Source of the DNA: Treponema sp.
GTDB lineage: Bacteria > Spirochaetota > Spirochaetia > Treponematales > Treponemataceae
Direction of reading: 5' to 3'
DNA: 64,000 nucleotides
Assembly: GCA_002749205.1 (NCBI GenBank)
Contig: PDOP01000037.1
Coordinates: forward strand, 1-64,000
In this document: positions 8,979 through 18,391 of the stretch, in pieces
How the letters are laid out: every line of letters starts with the position of its first letter
How positions within the stretch are numbered: the first letter of the stretch is position 1
Position numbers and translations under genes: made by a program
Notes under the pieces: model-generated
Databases searched by the model: none
Told to the model about the DNA's origin: nothing
What the model saw: the letters and a program-made list of their open reading frames with translations, nothing else

Positions 8979-10730
8979 CTACTTTTTTTCTTTATACAAC
9001 GGTCTCTTTTCAAAATGCGTGTGTAAAAGTTCGTGTGCTTTCCCTGCATTCGGACTACCCAAGAATTCTTTATAGGCAGTTTTTATGTAAGGATTGTTGT
9101 GCGCCGCTCGAATTTGGGCTTTTTTATCGTCCTGATAAAGCCCCTTCGCTCTGGCTTTTCGAACAAAGTCGTTGGTCTTATACGGTTGACCGCCACCGCC
9201 GACACAACCGCCACGACAAGCCATCACTTCAATAAAGTGATACAACGGCTCGCCGCCTTTTGCTTTTGCTTCGCGCACTTTTTCAAGAAATTTCGGAAGC
9301 CTGCCTAGCTGATTTATAACGGCAATTCTAATTTCACTTCCGTTTATCTCTATCTTAGACTCTTTAACACCCTGTAGACCGCGAACTTCGGAAAACTCAA
9401 TGCCCGGAAGCTCGTTACCTGTGATGTAAAAATACGCACTTCGCAAAGCGGCTTCCATTACGCCTCCGGTCGCACCGAATATGGCGCCCGCTCCGGTATA
9501 AGGTCCTAACGGGCTGTCTGCGGCTTCTTCTTCCAGTAGGTTAAATTCAATGCCAACCTGTTTTATTAGTCGTGCGAATTCTCGAGTTGTCATAACAGCA
9601 TCAACATCCTGATAACCCGATGATTTCATCGTATCGTTACGATAGGCTTCGTATTTTTTTGCTGTACACGGCATTATCGCAAACGAAAAAATCTTTTTAG
9701 GGTCGATGTTCATTTTCTTTGCCCAATATGTCTTTATCATCGGGCCCATAATTTGTTGCGGGCTTTTGGTGCTTGACAAATGCGGCAATAAGTCGTGGTG
9801 AAATTTTTCAACATAATCAACCCACGCCGGACAACAAGATGTAAATTGAGGAAAATTGTAAGTTCCGCTTGTAAAGTTCTGTACAAATTCCGTTGCTTCT
9901 TCAGTAATTGTCAAATCGGCGGAGAAGTTTGTATCAAACACATAGTCAAATCCGATTTTACGCAATGCCGCGTAAATTTTTCCGGTTGTAAGCTCTCCGG
10001 GTTGTAAGCCAAACTCTTCGCCCAGAGCAACACGAACAGAAGGAGCAATTTGTACAACGCTCACGGAGTCCGGGTCAGCCAGCTTCATCCAAACATCCAT
10101 CTGAGGTGATGCTTCGTATATTGCACCTACAGGACAGTGTGATGCACATTGTCCGCATCGAACACACGGGGAATCTTCAAGGTCTGCCAATGCAGCAGGG
10201 CCTATAATTGTATTCCCGCCCCGATTTTGATATTCGATAGCATGCACTTCCTGCATATTCTGGCAAACTTCAACACATCGCCCGCAGGATATACATTTAT
10301 CTCTGTCAAAAATTATTGCACCGTTTGTGTTATCTTTAGGTCTTCTGTTAAGATACGGCTCAAAAGGGACATCACGAATTCCAAACTCCGCGGCAAGAGA
10401 TTGTAACTCACAACAATTATTACGACTACAGACCAAGCAGTCCTGCGGATGGTTGGATAAAATCAGCTCCAGCACCGCTCGTCTTGCCTGTATTATTTCA
10501 GGGTCGTGAGTTATGACACTCATTCCTTCCGTGGCTTTAGTGCAACATGCTCGCATCATTCGAGGGTTGCCCTCCAAGTGGACAACGCATAACCCGCAAG
10601 AGCCCCAAGCTGTCAAGTCATTGTTATAACACAACGAGGGGATTTTTACATTTGCCTCGTGTGCGGCCTCCATTATTGTAGAGCCTTCAGGGACTTGTAC
10701 TTCTATTCCGTTTATTTTTAATGTTATCAT
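8979..10730 (-). CDS. hydA: [FeFe] hydrogenase large subunit, NADH-dependent group A type
   Basis: A 583-residue iron-only hydrogenase. From the N-terminus: a [2Fe-2S] domain (GSCGLCVVH), the His-Cys3 cluster segment (HPQDCLVCSRNNCC), two [4Fe-4S] motifs (CISCGRCVEVC and CVRCGQCASHCPVG), then the three H-cluster motifs FTSCCPAWV, MPCTAKKYE and ACRGGCVGGGGQP. It reduces protons to H2. With the NuoF- and NuoE-like genes upstream it should form the trimeric complex that couples NADH and ferredoxin oxidation. It is the last gene of the hyd operon, 12 bases after hydB. Confidence 0.95.
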   Translation of the reverse strand: MITLKINGIEVQVPEGSTIMEAAHEANVKIPSLCYNNDLTAWGSCGLCVVHLEGNPRMMRACCTKATEGMSVITHDPEIIQARRAVLELILSNHPQDCLVCSRNNCCELQSLAAEFGIRDVPFEPYLNRRPKDNTNGAIIFDRDKCISCGRCVEVCQNMQEVHAIEYQNRGGNTIIGPAALADLEDSPCVRCGQCASHCPVGAIYEASPQMDVWMKLADPDSVSVVQIAPSVRVALGEEFGLQPGELTTGKIYAALRKIGFDYVFDTNFSADLTITEEATEFVQNFTSGTYNFPQFTSCCPAWVDYVEKFHHDLLPHLSSTKSPQQIMGPMIKTYWAKKMNIDPKKIFSFAIMPCTAKKYEAYRNDTMKSSGYQDVDAVMTTREFARLIKQVGIEFNLLEEEAADSPLGPYTGAGAIFGATGGVMEAALRSAYFYITGNELPGIEFSEVRGLQGVKESKIEINGSEIRIAVINQLGRLPKFLEKVREAKAKGGEPLYHFIEVMACRGGCVGGGGQPYKTNDFVRKARAKGLYQDDKKAQIRAAHNNPYIKTAYKEFLGSPNAGKAHELLHTHFEKRPLYKEKK

Positions 10731-10742
10731 AATAATACCCCT

Positions 10743-12524
10743 TTATCGTTTTTCAATTGCACTAAACTTACAAGCATTAAAACATTCTCCGCATTTTACA
10801 CACTTGCTTTGGTCAATTAAATGCTGTTGCTTCCTTTCCCCTGAAATACAGGAAACCGGACATTTCCTTGCACATACGGTACAACCAACACATTTTTCTG
10901 TAATGTGGTACTGCATAAGATCTTTGCATTTTCCTGTGGTGCATTTTCTGTTTGTAATATGAGAAATATATTCATCACGGAAAACCTTCAAAGTTGACAA
11001 TGTCGGGTTTGGAGCAGACTGTCCTAAAGCACACAGAGATGCCTTTTTCATGGCCAAGCCTATTTGCTCAAGCTTGTCTACATCACTGAGTTCTGCCTTA
11101 CCTTTGGTTATTTTTTCCAAAATAGCGGAAATCTGCCTTGTTCCAATTCGACAAGGAGAGCATTTTCCGCAAGATTCATCTACGCAGAAGTCCATATAAA
11201 ATTTAGCAACATCAACGACACAATCATCTTCGTCCATAACAATCATACCGCCGGAGCCCATCATAGAGCCAAGCTCTCGCAAACTCTTAAAGTCAATTGG
11301 TGAGTCCAAATGCTCTGCTGATATAATGCCACCGGACGGGCCACCTGTTTGTACGCCTTTGAATTTTTTGCCGTTTTTTATACCTCCGCCAATATCGAAA
11401 ATAATCTCTCTTAAAGTTGTTCCCATAGGCACTTCAACCAAGCCCGAGTTTTCAACCTTACCGGTCAAAGCAAAAACCTTTGTTCCGCTTGAATCTTCGG
11501 TACCAATTGACTTAAACCAAGCACCGCCATTGATTATTATTTGCGGGATATTTGCAAGCGTTTCCACATTATTGATTACAGTAGGCTTGCCCCATAAACC
11601 CGATTGTGCAGGAAACGGCGGTTTAGGAGTAGGCATACCCCTCTTACCCTCTATTGAGCGAAGCAAAGCTGTTTCTTCGCCACAAACAAAAGCACCTGCA
11701 CCAAGTCGTATCTCAATGTCAAAGTCGAAATCTGAGCCTAAAATTGACTTACCCAATAACCCGTACTCACGAGCCTGTTTAATTGCTGTTGTAAGACGAC
11801 TTACCGCCAAAGGGTATTCCGCTCTGATATAGACAAAACCCTGATTTGAACCAATTGCCCGTCCGCAAATACTCATTGCTTCGATAATTGCATGTGGGTC
11901 TCCTTCAACCAACGATCTGTCCATATAAGCTCCCGGATCGCCTTCATCTGCATTACAAACAACAAACTTTGAATCGTTATCTTCTTTTGCGGCAGCACCC
12001 CACTTTATACCTGTCGGAAAACCGGCTCCGCCTCTGCCCCGTATTCCTGACTCAGTAATTGTTTTTACAATTTCTTCAGGGGTCATTTCAAAAACAGCTT
12101 TTTCCAGAGCAAAATAACCTTTATTTCCAATATAATCTTCGATATTCTCAGGGTCAATTAAACCACAATTGCGTAATGCAATTCTCATCTGCTTTTGATA
12201 AAACGGAATTTCTTCAGCCAAATGACCGCTTTTTGCTTCTTTATCATAGAGCAAATGTTTAACTGTCGAACCCTTTACAATATGCTCTTTTATAATAGCC
12301 TGTGCATCTTCCGGTTTTACTTCCACATAAAAAGCATCTTCCGGCAAAACCTTTACAATCGGACCTTTTTCACAAAAACCGAAACAACCTGTTTTTATAA
12401 TTTTTACGGAATCTTCAACGCCGGCTTTCTTTGCTTCTTCAATTAAATTCTCATAGATTTTAAAAGCCTTTGACGATTCACAGCCGGAGCCGGCACAAGT
12501 TAAAATATAATGTTTATATCCCAT
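10743..12524 (-). CDS. hydB: Hydrogenase flavin subunit, NuoF-like (HydB)
   Basis: A 593-residue subunit. It has an N-terminal thioredoxin-like [2Fe-2S] domain (CAGSGCESS, later TGCFGFCEKGP), a NuoF core with the NADH-binding glycine-rich stretch (GIRGRGGAGFPTG) and FMN-binding region (NADEGDPGAY), an SLBB segment, a [4Fe-4S] motif (ESCGKCSPCRIG), and a C-terminal pair of [4Fe-4S] motifs (CVGCTVCARKCP and CVKCGECFNAC). This is the layout of HydB/HndC in NADH-linked [FeFe] hydrogenases: it accepts electrons from NADH and hands them to HydA. It follows the small ferredoxin-like gene by 3 bases. Confidence 0.93.
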   Translation of the reverse strand: MGYKHYILTCAGSGCESSKAFKIYENLIEEAKKAGVEDSVKIIKTGCFGFCEKGPIVKVLPEDAFYVEVKPEDAQAIIKEHIVKGSTVKHLLYDKEAKSGHLAEEIPFYQKQMRIALRNCGLIDPENIEDYIGNKGYFALEKAVFEMTPEEIVKTITESGIRGRGGAGFPTGIKWGAAAKEDNDSKFVVCNADEGDPGAYMDRSLVEGDPHAIIEAMSICGRAIGSNQGFVYIRAEYPLAVSRLTTAIKQAREYGLLGKSILGSDFDFDIEIRLGAGAFVCGEETALLRSIEGKRGMPTPKPPFPAQSGLWGKPTVINNVETLANIPQIIINGGAWFKSIGTEDSSGTKVFALTGKVENSGLVEVPMGTTLREIIFDIGGGIKNGKKFKGVQTGGPSGGIISAEHLDSPIDFKSLRELGSMMGSGGMIVMDEDDCVVDVAKFYMDFCVDESCGKCSPCRIGTRQISAILEKITKGKAELSDVDKLEQIGLAMKKASLCALGQSAPNPTLSTLKVFRDEYISHITNRKCTTGKCKDLMQYHITEKCVGCTVCARKCPVSCISGERKQQHLIDQSKCVKCGECFNACKFSAIEKR

Positions 12525-12527
12525 AAT

Positions 12528-12920
12528 TTAGCCTCCAATTCCGGTTGATTGCAATGTAATCACATTCTTATCTATTGCCTTTTTATTCACAATATGAGAA
12601 CTTATAATTTCCTTTGCAAATTCCTCATTAACATTGCCGTAAAACACCGGCTCTTCACCGGTTACAACAACCTCAACCACAGGAAGAGACGATTCCAACT
12701 CAGGATACTCAGATTGCAAAATCATAACCTTACCTCTAAGCCCTGCATTATTTACCTCAGATGAAAGCGTATCAAAAACGGCTTTTGCGCCCGCATTCAA
12801 TCCGGCATCGCCCATCGAAACAATCAGATAAGCTGTTTTATCGTCTACTTCACGCATCAAAATTTCACTCGACTGCTTTTTGTAAATTGCATGAAGAGCC
12901 TCTCTAGTTAATTTTTCCAT
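12528..12920 (-). CDS. HndB-like ferredoxin-fold protein lacking cluster cysteines
   Basis: A 130-residue protein in the position of the thioredoxin-like [2Fe-2S] HndB subunit. The fold is readable (AYLIVSMGDAGLNAGAKAVFDTLSSEV, as in HndB proteins that have MGxCGxAAGA), but no cysteine is present anywhere, so it cannot bind a [2Fe-2S] cluster in the usual way. The start is set at ATG 12920 because AAGGAG lies 7 bases upstream; an in-frame upstream start inside hydC would give 146 residues. The operon position, with 10 bases to hydC and 3 bases to hydB, suggests a structural or assembly role in the complex (inference). Confidence 0.75.
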   Translation of the reverse strand: MEKLTREALHAIYKKQSSEILMREVDDKTAYLIVSMGDAGLNAGAKAVFDTLSSEVNNAGLRGKVMILQSEYPELESSLPVVEVVVTGEEPVFYGNVNEEFAKEIISSHIVNKKAIDKNVITLQSTGIGG

Positions 12921-12930
12921 ACCTTGCTCC

Positions 12931-13404
12931 TTATGCACCTTTATATTCATCGATAATTTTTGAAACATCTTTTGGTTTTAAGCGTCCATACACATTACCG
13001 TCAACAGACAAAACCGGCGCCAACCCACAACAGCCTATACAACGCACTGCCTCAACCGAAAAAAGCCCGTCATCAGTTGTTACCTGCTCAGCAGACATAC
13101 CCAAAATTTTGCGAGTTTCATCAAGCAAATCCTGACTACCCTTAAGATAACAAGCCGTTCCCAAACACACCGCAATAGTATGCTCACCCGGTTTAACCGT
13201 TTTAAAAAAATGATAAAAAGTCATCGTGCCGTAAACCCTTGCAAAAGGAATTTTCGTAAAATCCGACACAGCTTTTGCAGCCTCTTTGGAAATATAACCT
13301 TGCTCCGATTGAACTTTATGTAAAATCATAATAAGACAACCCGGCTTATCCTTCCATTCTTCAATGAAATCCATCAGCTCAGGCGAAAAACCCGCATTAT
13401 TCAT
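12931..13404 (-). CDS. hydC: Hydrogenase NuoE-like [2Fe-2S] subunit (HydC)
   Basis: A 157-residue NuoE/24-kDa-type protein. An N-terminal helical bundle is followed by a thioredoxin-like fold with the cluster cysteines in CLGTACYLKGSQ and CIGCCGLAP. It is the first gene of the hyd operon (hydC, HndB-like, hydB, hydA). The start ATG 13404 has a strong AAGGGGG ribosome-binding site. A near-consensus promoter lies about 45-75 bases upstream. It passes electrons between the NADH-oxidising subunit and the hydrogenase. Confidence 0.93.
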   Translation of the reverse strand: MNNAGFSPELMDFIEEWKDKPGCLIMILHKVQSEQGYISKEAAKAVSDFTKIPFARVYGTMTFYHFFKTVKPGEHTIAVCLGTACYLKGSQDLLDETRKILGMSAEQVTTDDGLFSVEAVRCIGCCGLAPVLSVDGNVYGRLKPKDVSKIIDEYKGA

Positions 13405-13444
13405 TTTACCCCCTTAAATTGATAAAAAATTATAGTAATACCCG

Positions 13445-13477
13445 TTGCATTATACCATGTAAATAAAAATAATGCAA
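13445..13477 (-). promoter_or_regulatory. hyd operon promoter overlapped by a 9-bp inverted repeat
   Basis: On the minus strand, TTGCAT (13472-13477) and TATAAT (13449-13454) are separated by 17 bases. The perfect inverted repeat TTGCATTAT / ATAATGCAA (13445-13453 and 13469-13477) covers both hexamers, so a dimeric repressor would block polymerase. It does not match the Rex consensus, and no regulator gene is adjacent. Confidence 0.6.
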
Positions 13478-13502
13478 CTGTTTTCTATATTTTTTGGGTG
13501 AA

Positions 13503-13873
13503 TTTTTGCATTGCGAAATTATTTAAATCAATAATCCTGTTTTTCTTTACGCAATGCAAAAAACGGGCTATCCGCTTTAATTTTAATGCCTATTCTTTTT
13601 AAAATCAGTGGTGTTTTCCGTTTCACTCCAACCACCACTAATGAAAATAAAAAACGGCATTAAAATTCCGCTACTATCCCTTTCACAGCTTGTAAGTCGC
13701 ATGAGGTATTAAATTTAACATAAAAATCTTTCACGATAGAAAAATCAGCCAATATAAAACGAAATGTTAAACTAAAAAACACACTAGCCTGATTTGGCGA
13801 GTGATCGGGTTGCAAGCTAACGAGTTCTAATAATTTATTTGTCTTTAAGTTTAACAATGTAACCCGTTAGCTT
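13503..13873. repeat. Nested palindromes, possible diverged family 1 element
   Basis: Three stacked stems fill the gap between hydC and the M23 gene. TTTTTGCATTGCG (13503-13515) pairs with CGCAATGCAAAAA (13550-13562). AATTTTAATGCC (13579-13590) pairs with GGCATTAAAATT (13656-13667), with an inner AGTGGTG/CACCACT hairpin. AAGCTAACG (13814-13822) pairs with CGTTAGCTT (13865-13873). CTATCC precedes the second stem and GGGTTGC precedes the last, as in family 1 copies, but the order is less regular. A short open frame here has no start signal or family likeness. Confidence 0.5.
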
Positions 13874-13888
13874 TTTATTTTAAAATAT

Positions 13889-14791
13889 TTAAAATAATTT
13901 TTTTGATGAAATAAAATTCGGCGATACAGGAATTGTGTTTATTCGCATCTCCCAGTGTAAGTGCGGTCCTGTTGAAATACCCGAGTTTCCGGTAAGTGCC
14001 ACTATGTCGCCCGATTTAACAATGTCGCCTACTTTTGCAAGAGTTTCGCTTAAGTGGTAGTATAAACTATATACACCGGGTGCATGCTCTATTATAAGGG
14101 TTCCGCCTGTAGTTATTCTGTTTTCTGCCATAACAATTTTACCGTCCCCGACCGCACGCACCTTTGTTCCTATAGGGGTGCCGAAATCAATTCCCCAATG
14201 TGTCCACCCTGATGTTTTCCCGTCAGGATATTTACTGGTTCTCTTTTCGCCAAATGTTGATGTAATACGCTCAGAAACAAGCGGACGAATAAATTTGCCT
14301 GAAAACCTTTGAGCGTCAGCATCAATCTTTGTAAGTAATTCGTTAAGACGCTTGGTTTGCTCTTTCTTTTCGGCACTTGTATTTCTTATTATGCCGGCAT
14401 TCCGTGCATCTAAATAAATTGTGTATTCTTCAAATTCGGTTGGCGATACTTTCAAAGAATATGATTGTTTGTCCAATACTTCTTTATGAGAAGCAACTGT
14501 GCTGACCGTCCAATCACCGGCTCTGTACCATTTTGCAATTCCAATAACGGCTACCCAATTTTTTTTCGTATCATCAATATTAAAAGCATCAATTTTCTGC
14601 ACTTCTTTATTATCAGGACTCATCATCAAAACAGATGGTTTTTCAATCGGTTTGTTTGCGGTAAAATAAACAGTGATAAATTCTCCCTGAGCTGTTTCTT
14701 TTGGCACACAAACATCAAGGTTTAATGTTTGACATGATATGCTCAAACATACTATCAAAAAAACTAAAACCAAAATTGACTTTTTTTGCAT
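13889..14791 (-). CDS. M23 family metallopeptidase, probable lipoprotein
   Basis: About 300 residues. The N-terminus MQKKSILVLVFLIVCLSISC is a lipoprotein-type signal with Cys at about residue 20. The C-terminal third is a LytM/M23 domain with HWGIDFGTPIGTKV, a beta-sheet core, and GPHLHWEMR carrying the HxH zinc motif; the first zinc ligand pair H..D (HWGIDF) is also present. It should cut or bind peptidoglycan peptides in the periplasm. ATG 14791 has GGAGGA seven bases upstream, so the 17-residue in-frame extension that overlaps recJ is unlikely. Confidence 0.85.
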   Translation of the reverse strand: MQKKSILVLVFLIVCLSISCQTLNLDVCVPKETAQGEFITVYFTANKPIEKPSVLMMSPDNKEVQKIDAFNIDDTKKNWVAVIGIAKWYRAGDWTVSTVASHKEVLDKQSYSLKVSPTEFEEYTIYLDARNAGIIRNTSAEKKEQTKRLNELLTKIDADAQRFSGKFIRPLVSERITSTFGEKRTSKYPDGKTSGWTHWGIDFGTPIGTKVRAVGDGKIVMAENRITTGGTLIIEHAPGVYSLYYHLSETLAKVGDIVKSGDIVALTGNSGISTGPHLHWEMRINTIPVSPNFISSKKLF

Positions 14792-14816
14792 CTTTATCCT
14801 CCGGTATAATTTACTT

Positions 14817-16946
14817 TTATTCATTCTTGTGTTTTTCTGCATCCAGTAATATCATCTGTGGTGTTACATGTCCCTTATAATAATTTTGTTTTAAATTAAA
14901 TACCGCATCAATATAATCGCCTTTTTGAAATTTACTGTTAAGCAAATCGCCCTGTCCCCAATATATCGCAGACCATTTATGCTTTCCACAATTCAATGTC
15001 AATTTTAAATGTTTTCTTTCTGTTTTTCCAAGAATTAAAGCATCTTCAATTTTCATTTGTTTTGCCATAAATACAAGCTCAGGAAACTCCTGCCCATACG
15101 GCTCCAGGGAATCTTTTAATCTAAGAATATCAGGATTAAGATATTGATGCGGAAGCTCAGCATCTACCTTTATATTCTTACTCTCGGGCTTTTCCGAAAA
15201 CTCCATTACCGCTGAAAAGTTTTTTAACCGTCTTAACAATTCTTCCAAATTCCCCTGTTGCAAACTAAAACCTGCAGCAAAATCATGACCACCGTAATCC
15301 AAAAACAATTCGGAAAAAGGCTCTAAAATTTCAAGTAAACCATACCCTCGTGCCGAGCGACTTGAGCCCACCGCTGTTCCATCAGGCATTTTACAAATAA
15401 CAATTCCCGGCACATTAAATGTTTCGGCAAGTCTATTTGCCAATAAGCCCGTAACACCTCGGTGTATTCTATCATCACAAACAACCACAACTTTTTTATT
15501 ATAAAGCTCAAAATTTTCAAATGCTTGATTTACAATAATATTCCAACTCGCCTCAGCAACTGTTTTTCGCTCGTCATTCATTTTAAAAACCGATTCCAGT
15601 TTTTCCATTCTTTCTTTTACATCACTTGAAATAAGCATTTCAATAGCAACTTCAGGACTGCCCATTCTGCCTGTCGCATTTATTAAAGGATTGATGTTCC
15701 ATGAAAGCTCATGAGTTCCAACTTTGTAATTTAGAAATCCAAATCTTTCCAGTATTTCTGCAATACCCTTTCGAGGCTTTTTATTCATTTCAGCAATGCC
15801 AAGTCTCACCAGCAATCTGTTTTCATCAAGCAGCGGCATCAAATCTGCTAATGTAGAAAGTGCAACAAGCTGTACTTCCGATTTTTCTCGTGCTCCAAAA
15901 AACTTATTGGAATGCTGCACAAAAGTAATAAATATGTTTATAAATGCGTCTATCTCCGTATTTTTATCAGGATTATATTTTCCCAAAGTAGAGCGCGACT
16001 TTAACCTTAACAAACTTAACTCGCTTAACTGCGGAAACTCTTTACTGACAACATTACGCAAATCAAAAAAATTAAATTCAATACCGGTGCCAAAAGTGTT
16101 TGCCAATAATTTAGTTTGTTGCAATGCGTCCCAGACAAAAATTTGCTGTCCTGTCAAAAATCTTTCCAGCCTTGTATCCGAAAAATCAACCATTCCGGGA
16201 ATTACTGTTTCTGTAACACGATCAGTTTCAACCATGTTGACTAGTTTAACGGCTTCAATCATGTAGGCATCGTTTACGGGCTGAACATTCAAAAGACAAA
16301 CCTGCTGCTTATATAATTCGGTTTTACTGAATCTAAGAGCCAATAATGTTTTCCATGCAACAGCACACCCCGTTAAATGTTCAAACGGATAACCTGAATT
16401 TAATACTTTCGGATTTACTATTACCGTAGCATTAGGTAAAGTATCTCGAGCTGTATGATGATCCAATACAACAACATCGATACCTTTTGAATTTGCATAT
16501 TCTATTTCAGCAAATTTTGAAATACCGCAATCAACTGTAATAATTAATGTGCCGTCATTTTTTGCATGCTCTGCAACGGCAGATTCCGAAAGTCCGTAAT
16601 CATCATCACCGCTTGGCACCTTCCAGCTGACATCAAGTCCAAAATCACGCAACCCCTCATACAACAAAACCGTACTCGTTATTCCGTCAACATCACGATC
16701 TCCAAAAATTAAAACACGCTCACCTTCATCTTTTGCTTCAATAATTCTGTCAACAGCATCTTCCATGCTATTAAACAAAAAAGGATTATGCAGATACCTT
16801 GTCTCTTGCTCTAAATAATAAAGAACATTTTTACCTTCAATTATACCTCGCCTTACCAAAATTGTTGCTGTTAAAGCATCACAACCAAACTTATCCATTA
16901 TCGCTCGAACAAGCTCTGTCCCTATTTCTTTTTTTACCCAACTCAT
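14817..16946 (-). CDS. recJ: Single-stranded-DNA-specific exonuclease RecJ
   Basis: A 709-residue DHH-superfamily 5'-3' exonuclease. Motifs seen are FGDRDVDGITST (motif I), TVDCGIS (II), VVLDHHTA (DHH motif III), and in the DHHA1 domain GGHDFAAGF near residue 535. The C-terminal OB-fold follows. It works in recombination and mismatch repair. Its start is 5 bases downstream of the pdp stop with no Shine-Dalgarno, so translation is probably coupled to pdp. An insertion-like segment around residues 200-340 lengthens it compared with the usual 570-residue form. Confidence 0.92.
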   Translation of the reverse strand: MSWVKKEIGTELVRAIMDKFGCDALTATILVRRGIIEGKNVLYYLEQETRYLHNPFLFNSMEDAVDRIIEAKDEGERVLIFGDRDVDGITSTVLLYEGLRDFGLDVSWKVPSGDDDYGLSESAVAEHAKNDGTLIITVDCGISKFAEIEYANSKGIDVVVLDHHTARDTLPNATVIVNPKVLNSGYPFEHLTGCAVAWKTLLALRFSKTELYKQQVCLLNVQPVNDAYMIEAVKLVNMVETDRVTETVIPGMVDFSDTRLERFLTGQQIFVWDALQQTKLLANTFGTGIEFNFFDLRNVVSKEFPQLSELSLLRLKSRSTLGKYNPDKNTEIDAFINIFITFVQHSNKFFGAREKSEVQLVALSTLADLMPLLDENRLLVRLGIAEMNKKPRKGIAEILERFGFLNYKVGTHELSWNINPLINATGRMGSPEVAIEMLISSDVKERMEKLESVFKMNDERKTVAEASWNIIVNQAFENFELYNKKVVVVCDDRIHRGVTGLLANRLAETFNVPGIVICKMPDGTAVGSSRSARGYGLLEILEPFSELFLDYGGHDFAAGFSLQQGNLEELLRRLKNFSAVMEFSEKPESKNIKVDAELPHQYLNPDILRLKDSLEPYGQEFPELVFMAKQMKIEDALILGKTERKHLKLTLNCGKHKWSAIYWGQGDLLNSKFQKGDYIDAVFNLKQNYYKGHVTPQMILLDAEKHKNE

Positions 16947-16951
16947 TTATT

Positions 16952-18286
16952 TCATACACCGCTTTTTATTTCTTTGTAAATTAAGTTTTTGCCTGAATTT
17001 TTAGCACCCTGCTCTCCATACTGAACAGAGTCCTGCAAAAGAGGAACAGCCATATCAAGTGATGCTTCGTCTTTACCGTAAACTTCCATTATTACATCTC
17101 CGGCAGATATATCTGCCCCTGTTTTATTTTTAAATATAACACCCGCATCGGAACAAACAGAGTCGGTCGTTTTATTGCGCCCGACCCCAAGATATACACC
17201 GGCAAGTCCAACTTTCATAGCATCAATACCTGAAATTATACCTGACTGCTTAGCTTTTATTTCTGTCTTAAACCTGCTTCTACGACTGCCTCTGTCATTA
17301 AGAAGTTTTTTGACATCACCACCCTGCATTTCTACATTTTTCAAAAAACATTCCATTGCCAGACCTGATGCAATTGCATCTTTTGCCTTTTCTAAAGCCT
17401 CTTCTTTTGAGGAAGCCTTTTCTCCCAACATAATCATCCATGAAGCAAGTTGCAATGTAAGCTCCGTAACATCACTTGGTCCGTTACCTTCAAGAACAGC
17501 CATACTTTCTTCGATTTCCAAAAAATTACCTACATTTAGTCCAAGAGGCTCTGACATATCAGTTATTAGAGCTACAACTTTTTTACCCATTGCAACACCC
17601 GTTCCAACCAAGCTCTTTGCAAGCTCTTCAGCCTCATCAATAGTTTTCATAAAGGCTCCTGCACCACATTTTACATCAAACACCAGCGCATCAGAGCCCT
17701 CGGCAATTTTTTTTGAAAGAATACTCGCTGTAATAAGCGGTACAGACTCAACCGTGCCGGTAACATCACGCAAAGCATACAAAAGCCTGTCAGCAGGAAC
17801 AATTTCTTCTGTTTGCCCTGTCATTGCATAACCGTTTTTAGCTATACCATCAGCAAAAACACTCGGCGTCAAACCTGTTTTATAACCTGTAATTGACTCC
17901 AATTTATCTAAAGTACCGCCTGTATGCCCCAAGGCTCGCCCACTCATCATAGGAACTTTTACACCGCAAGAGGCAACAATCGGAGCCAATGGAATGGATA
18001 TTTTATCGCCAACACCGCCTGTCGAATGTTTGTCAACAAAAACGCCTGTAACACTACTCAAATCAATACGAGAGCCGGAGTTAAGCATAACCTCTGTCAA
18101 TACGGCGGTTTCCTCAAAACTCATTCCGTTAAAAAAAACAGCCATCAACCACGCAGATACTTGATAATCAGGTATTTCCCCTTTAACATAACTATTTATC
18201 AAAAACTCAATTTCATCACGACTCAATTCTTGCGGCGGCATAGTTTTAAAGCCACGTTTTTTCATAATAATATCAACAGCTCGCAT
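16952..18286 (-). CDS. pdp: Pyrimidine-nucleoside (thymidine) phosphorylase
   Basis: A 444-residue glycosyltransferase family 3 phosphorylase. The N-terminal helical domain (MRAVDIIMKKRG), the phosphate-binding DKHSTGGVGDKIS, the SGRALGHTGGTLDKLESI signature and the C-terminal PYNP domain are all intact. It splits thymidine or uridine with phosphate to the base and (deoxy)ribose 1-phosphate, salvaging bases and pentose. The start is set at ATG 18286 because GAGGAG lies just upstream; an extension to 18319 would put the ribosome-binding site inside the gene. First gene of a pdp-recJ-M23 run. Confidence 0.93.
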   Translation of the reverse strand: MRAVDIIMKKRGFKTMPPQELSRDEIEFLINSYVKGEIPDYQVSAWLMAVFFNGMSFEETAVLTEVMLNSGSRIDLSSVTGVFVDKHSTGGVGDKISIPLAPIVASCGVKVPMMSGRALGHTGGTLDKLESITGYKTGLTPSVFADGIAKNGYAMTGQTEEIVPADRLLYALRDVTGTVESVPLITASILSKKIAEGSDALVFDVKCGAGAFMKTIDEAEELAKSLVGTGVAMGKKVVALITDMSEPLGLNVGNFLEIEESMAVLEGNGPSDVTELTLQLASWMIMLGEKASSKEEALEKAKDAIASGLAMECFLKNVEMQGGDVKKLLNDRGSRRSRFKTEIKAKQSGIISGIDAMKVGLAGVYLGVGRNKTTDSVCSDAGVIFKNKTGADISAGDVIMEVYGKDEASLDMAVPLLQDSVQYGEQGAKNSGKNLIYKEIKSGV

Positions 18287-18391
18287 AATTACTCCTCTTT
18301 CAATTAAAGAGTATACCACTTTTTTGCGAAAAACACAAACCCTTTTCTTGGGAATTATATATGTATGAGGAAATTACAAAATTCAAATATT

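Noticed and set aside
13660..13857. A 65-codon open frame on the minus strand
   Set aside because: Sits in nested palindromes between hydC and the M23 gene, with no ribosome-binding site or recognisable product.
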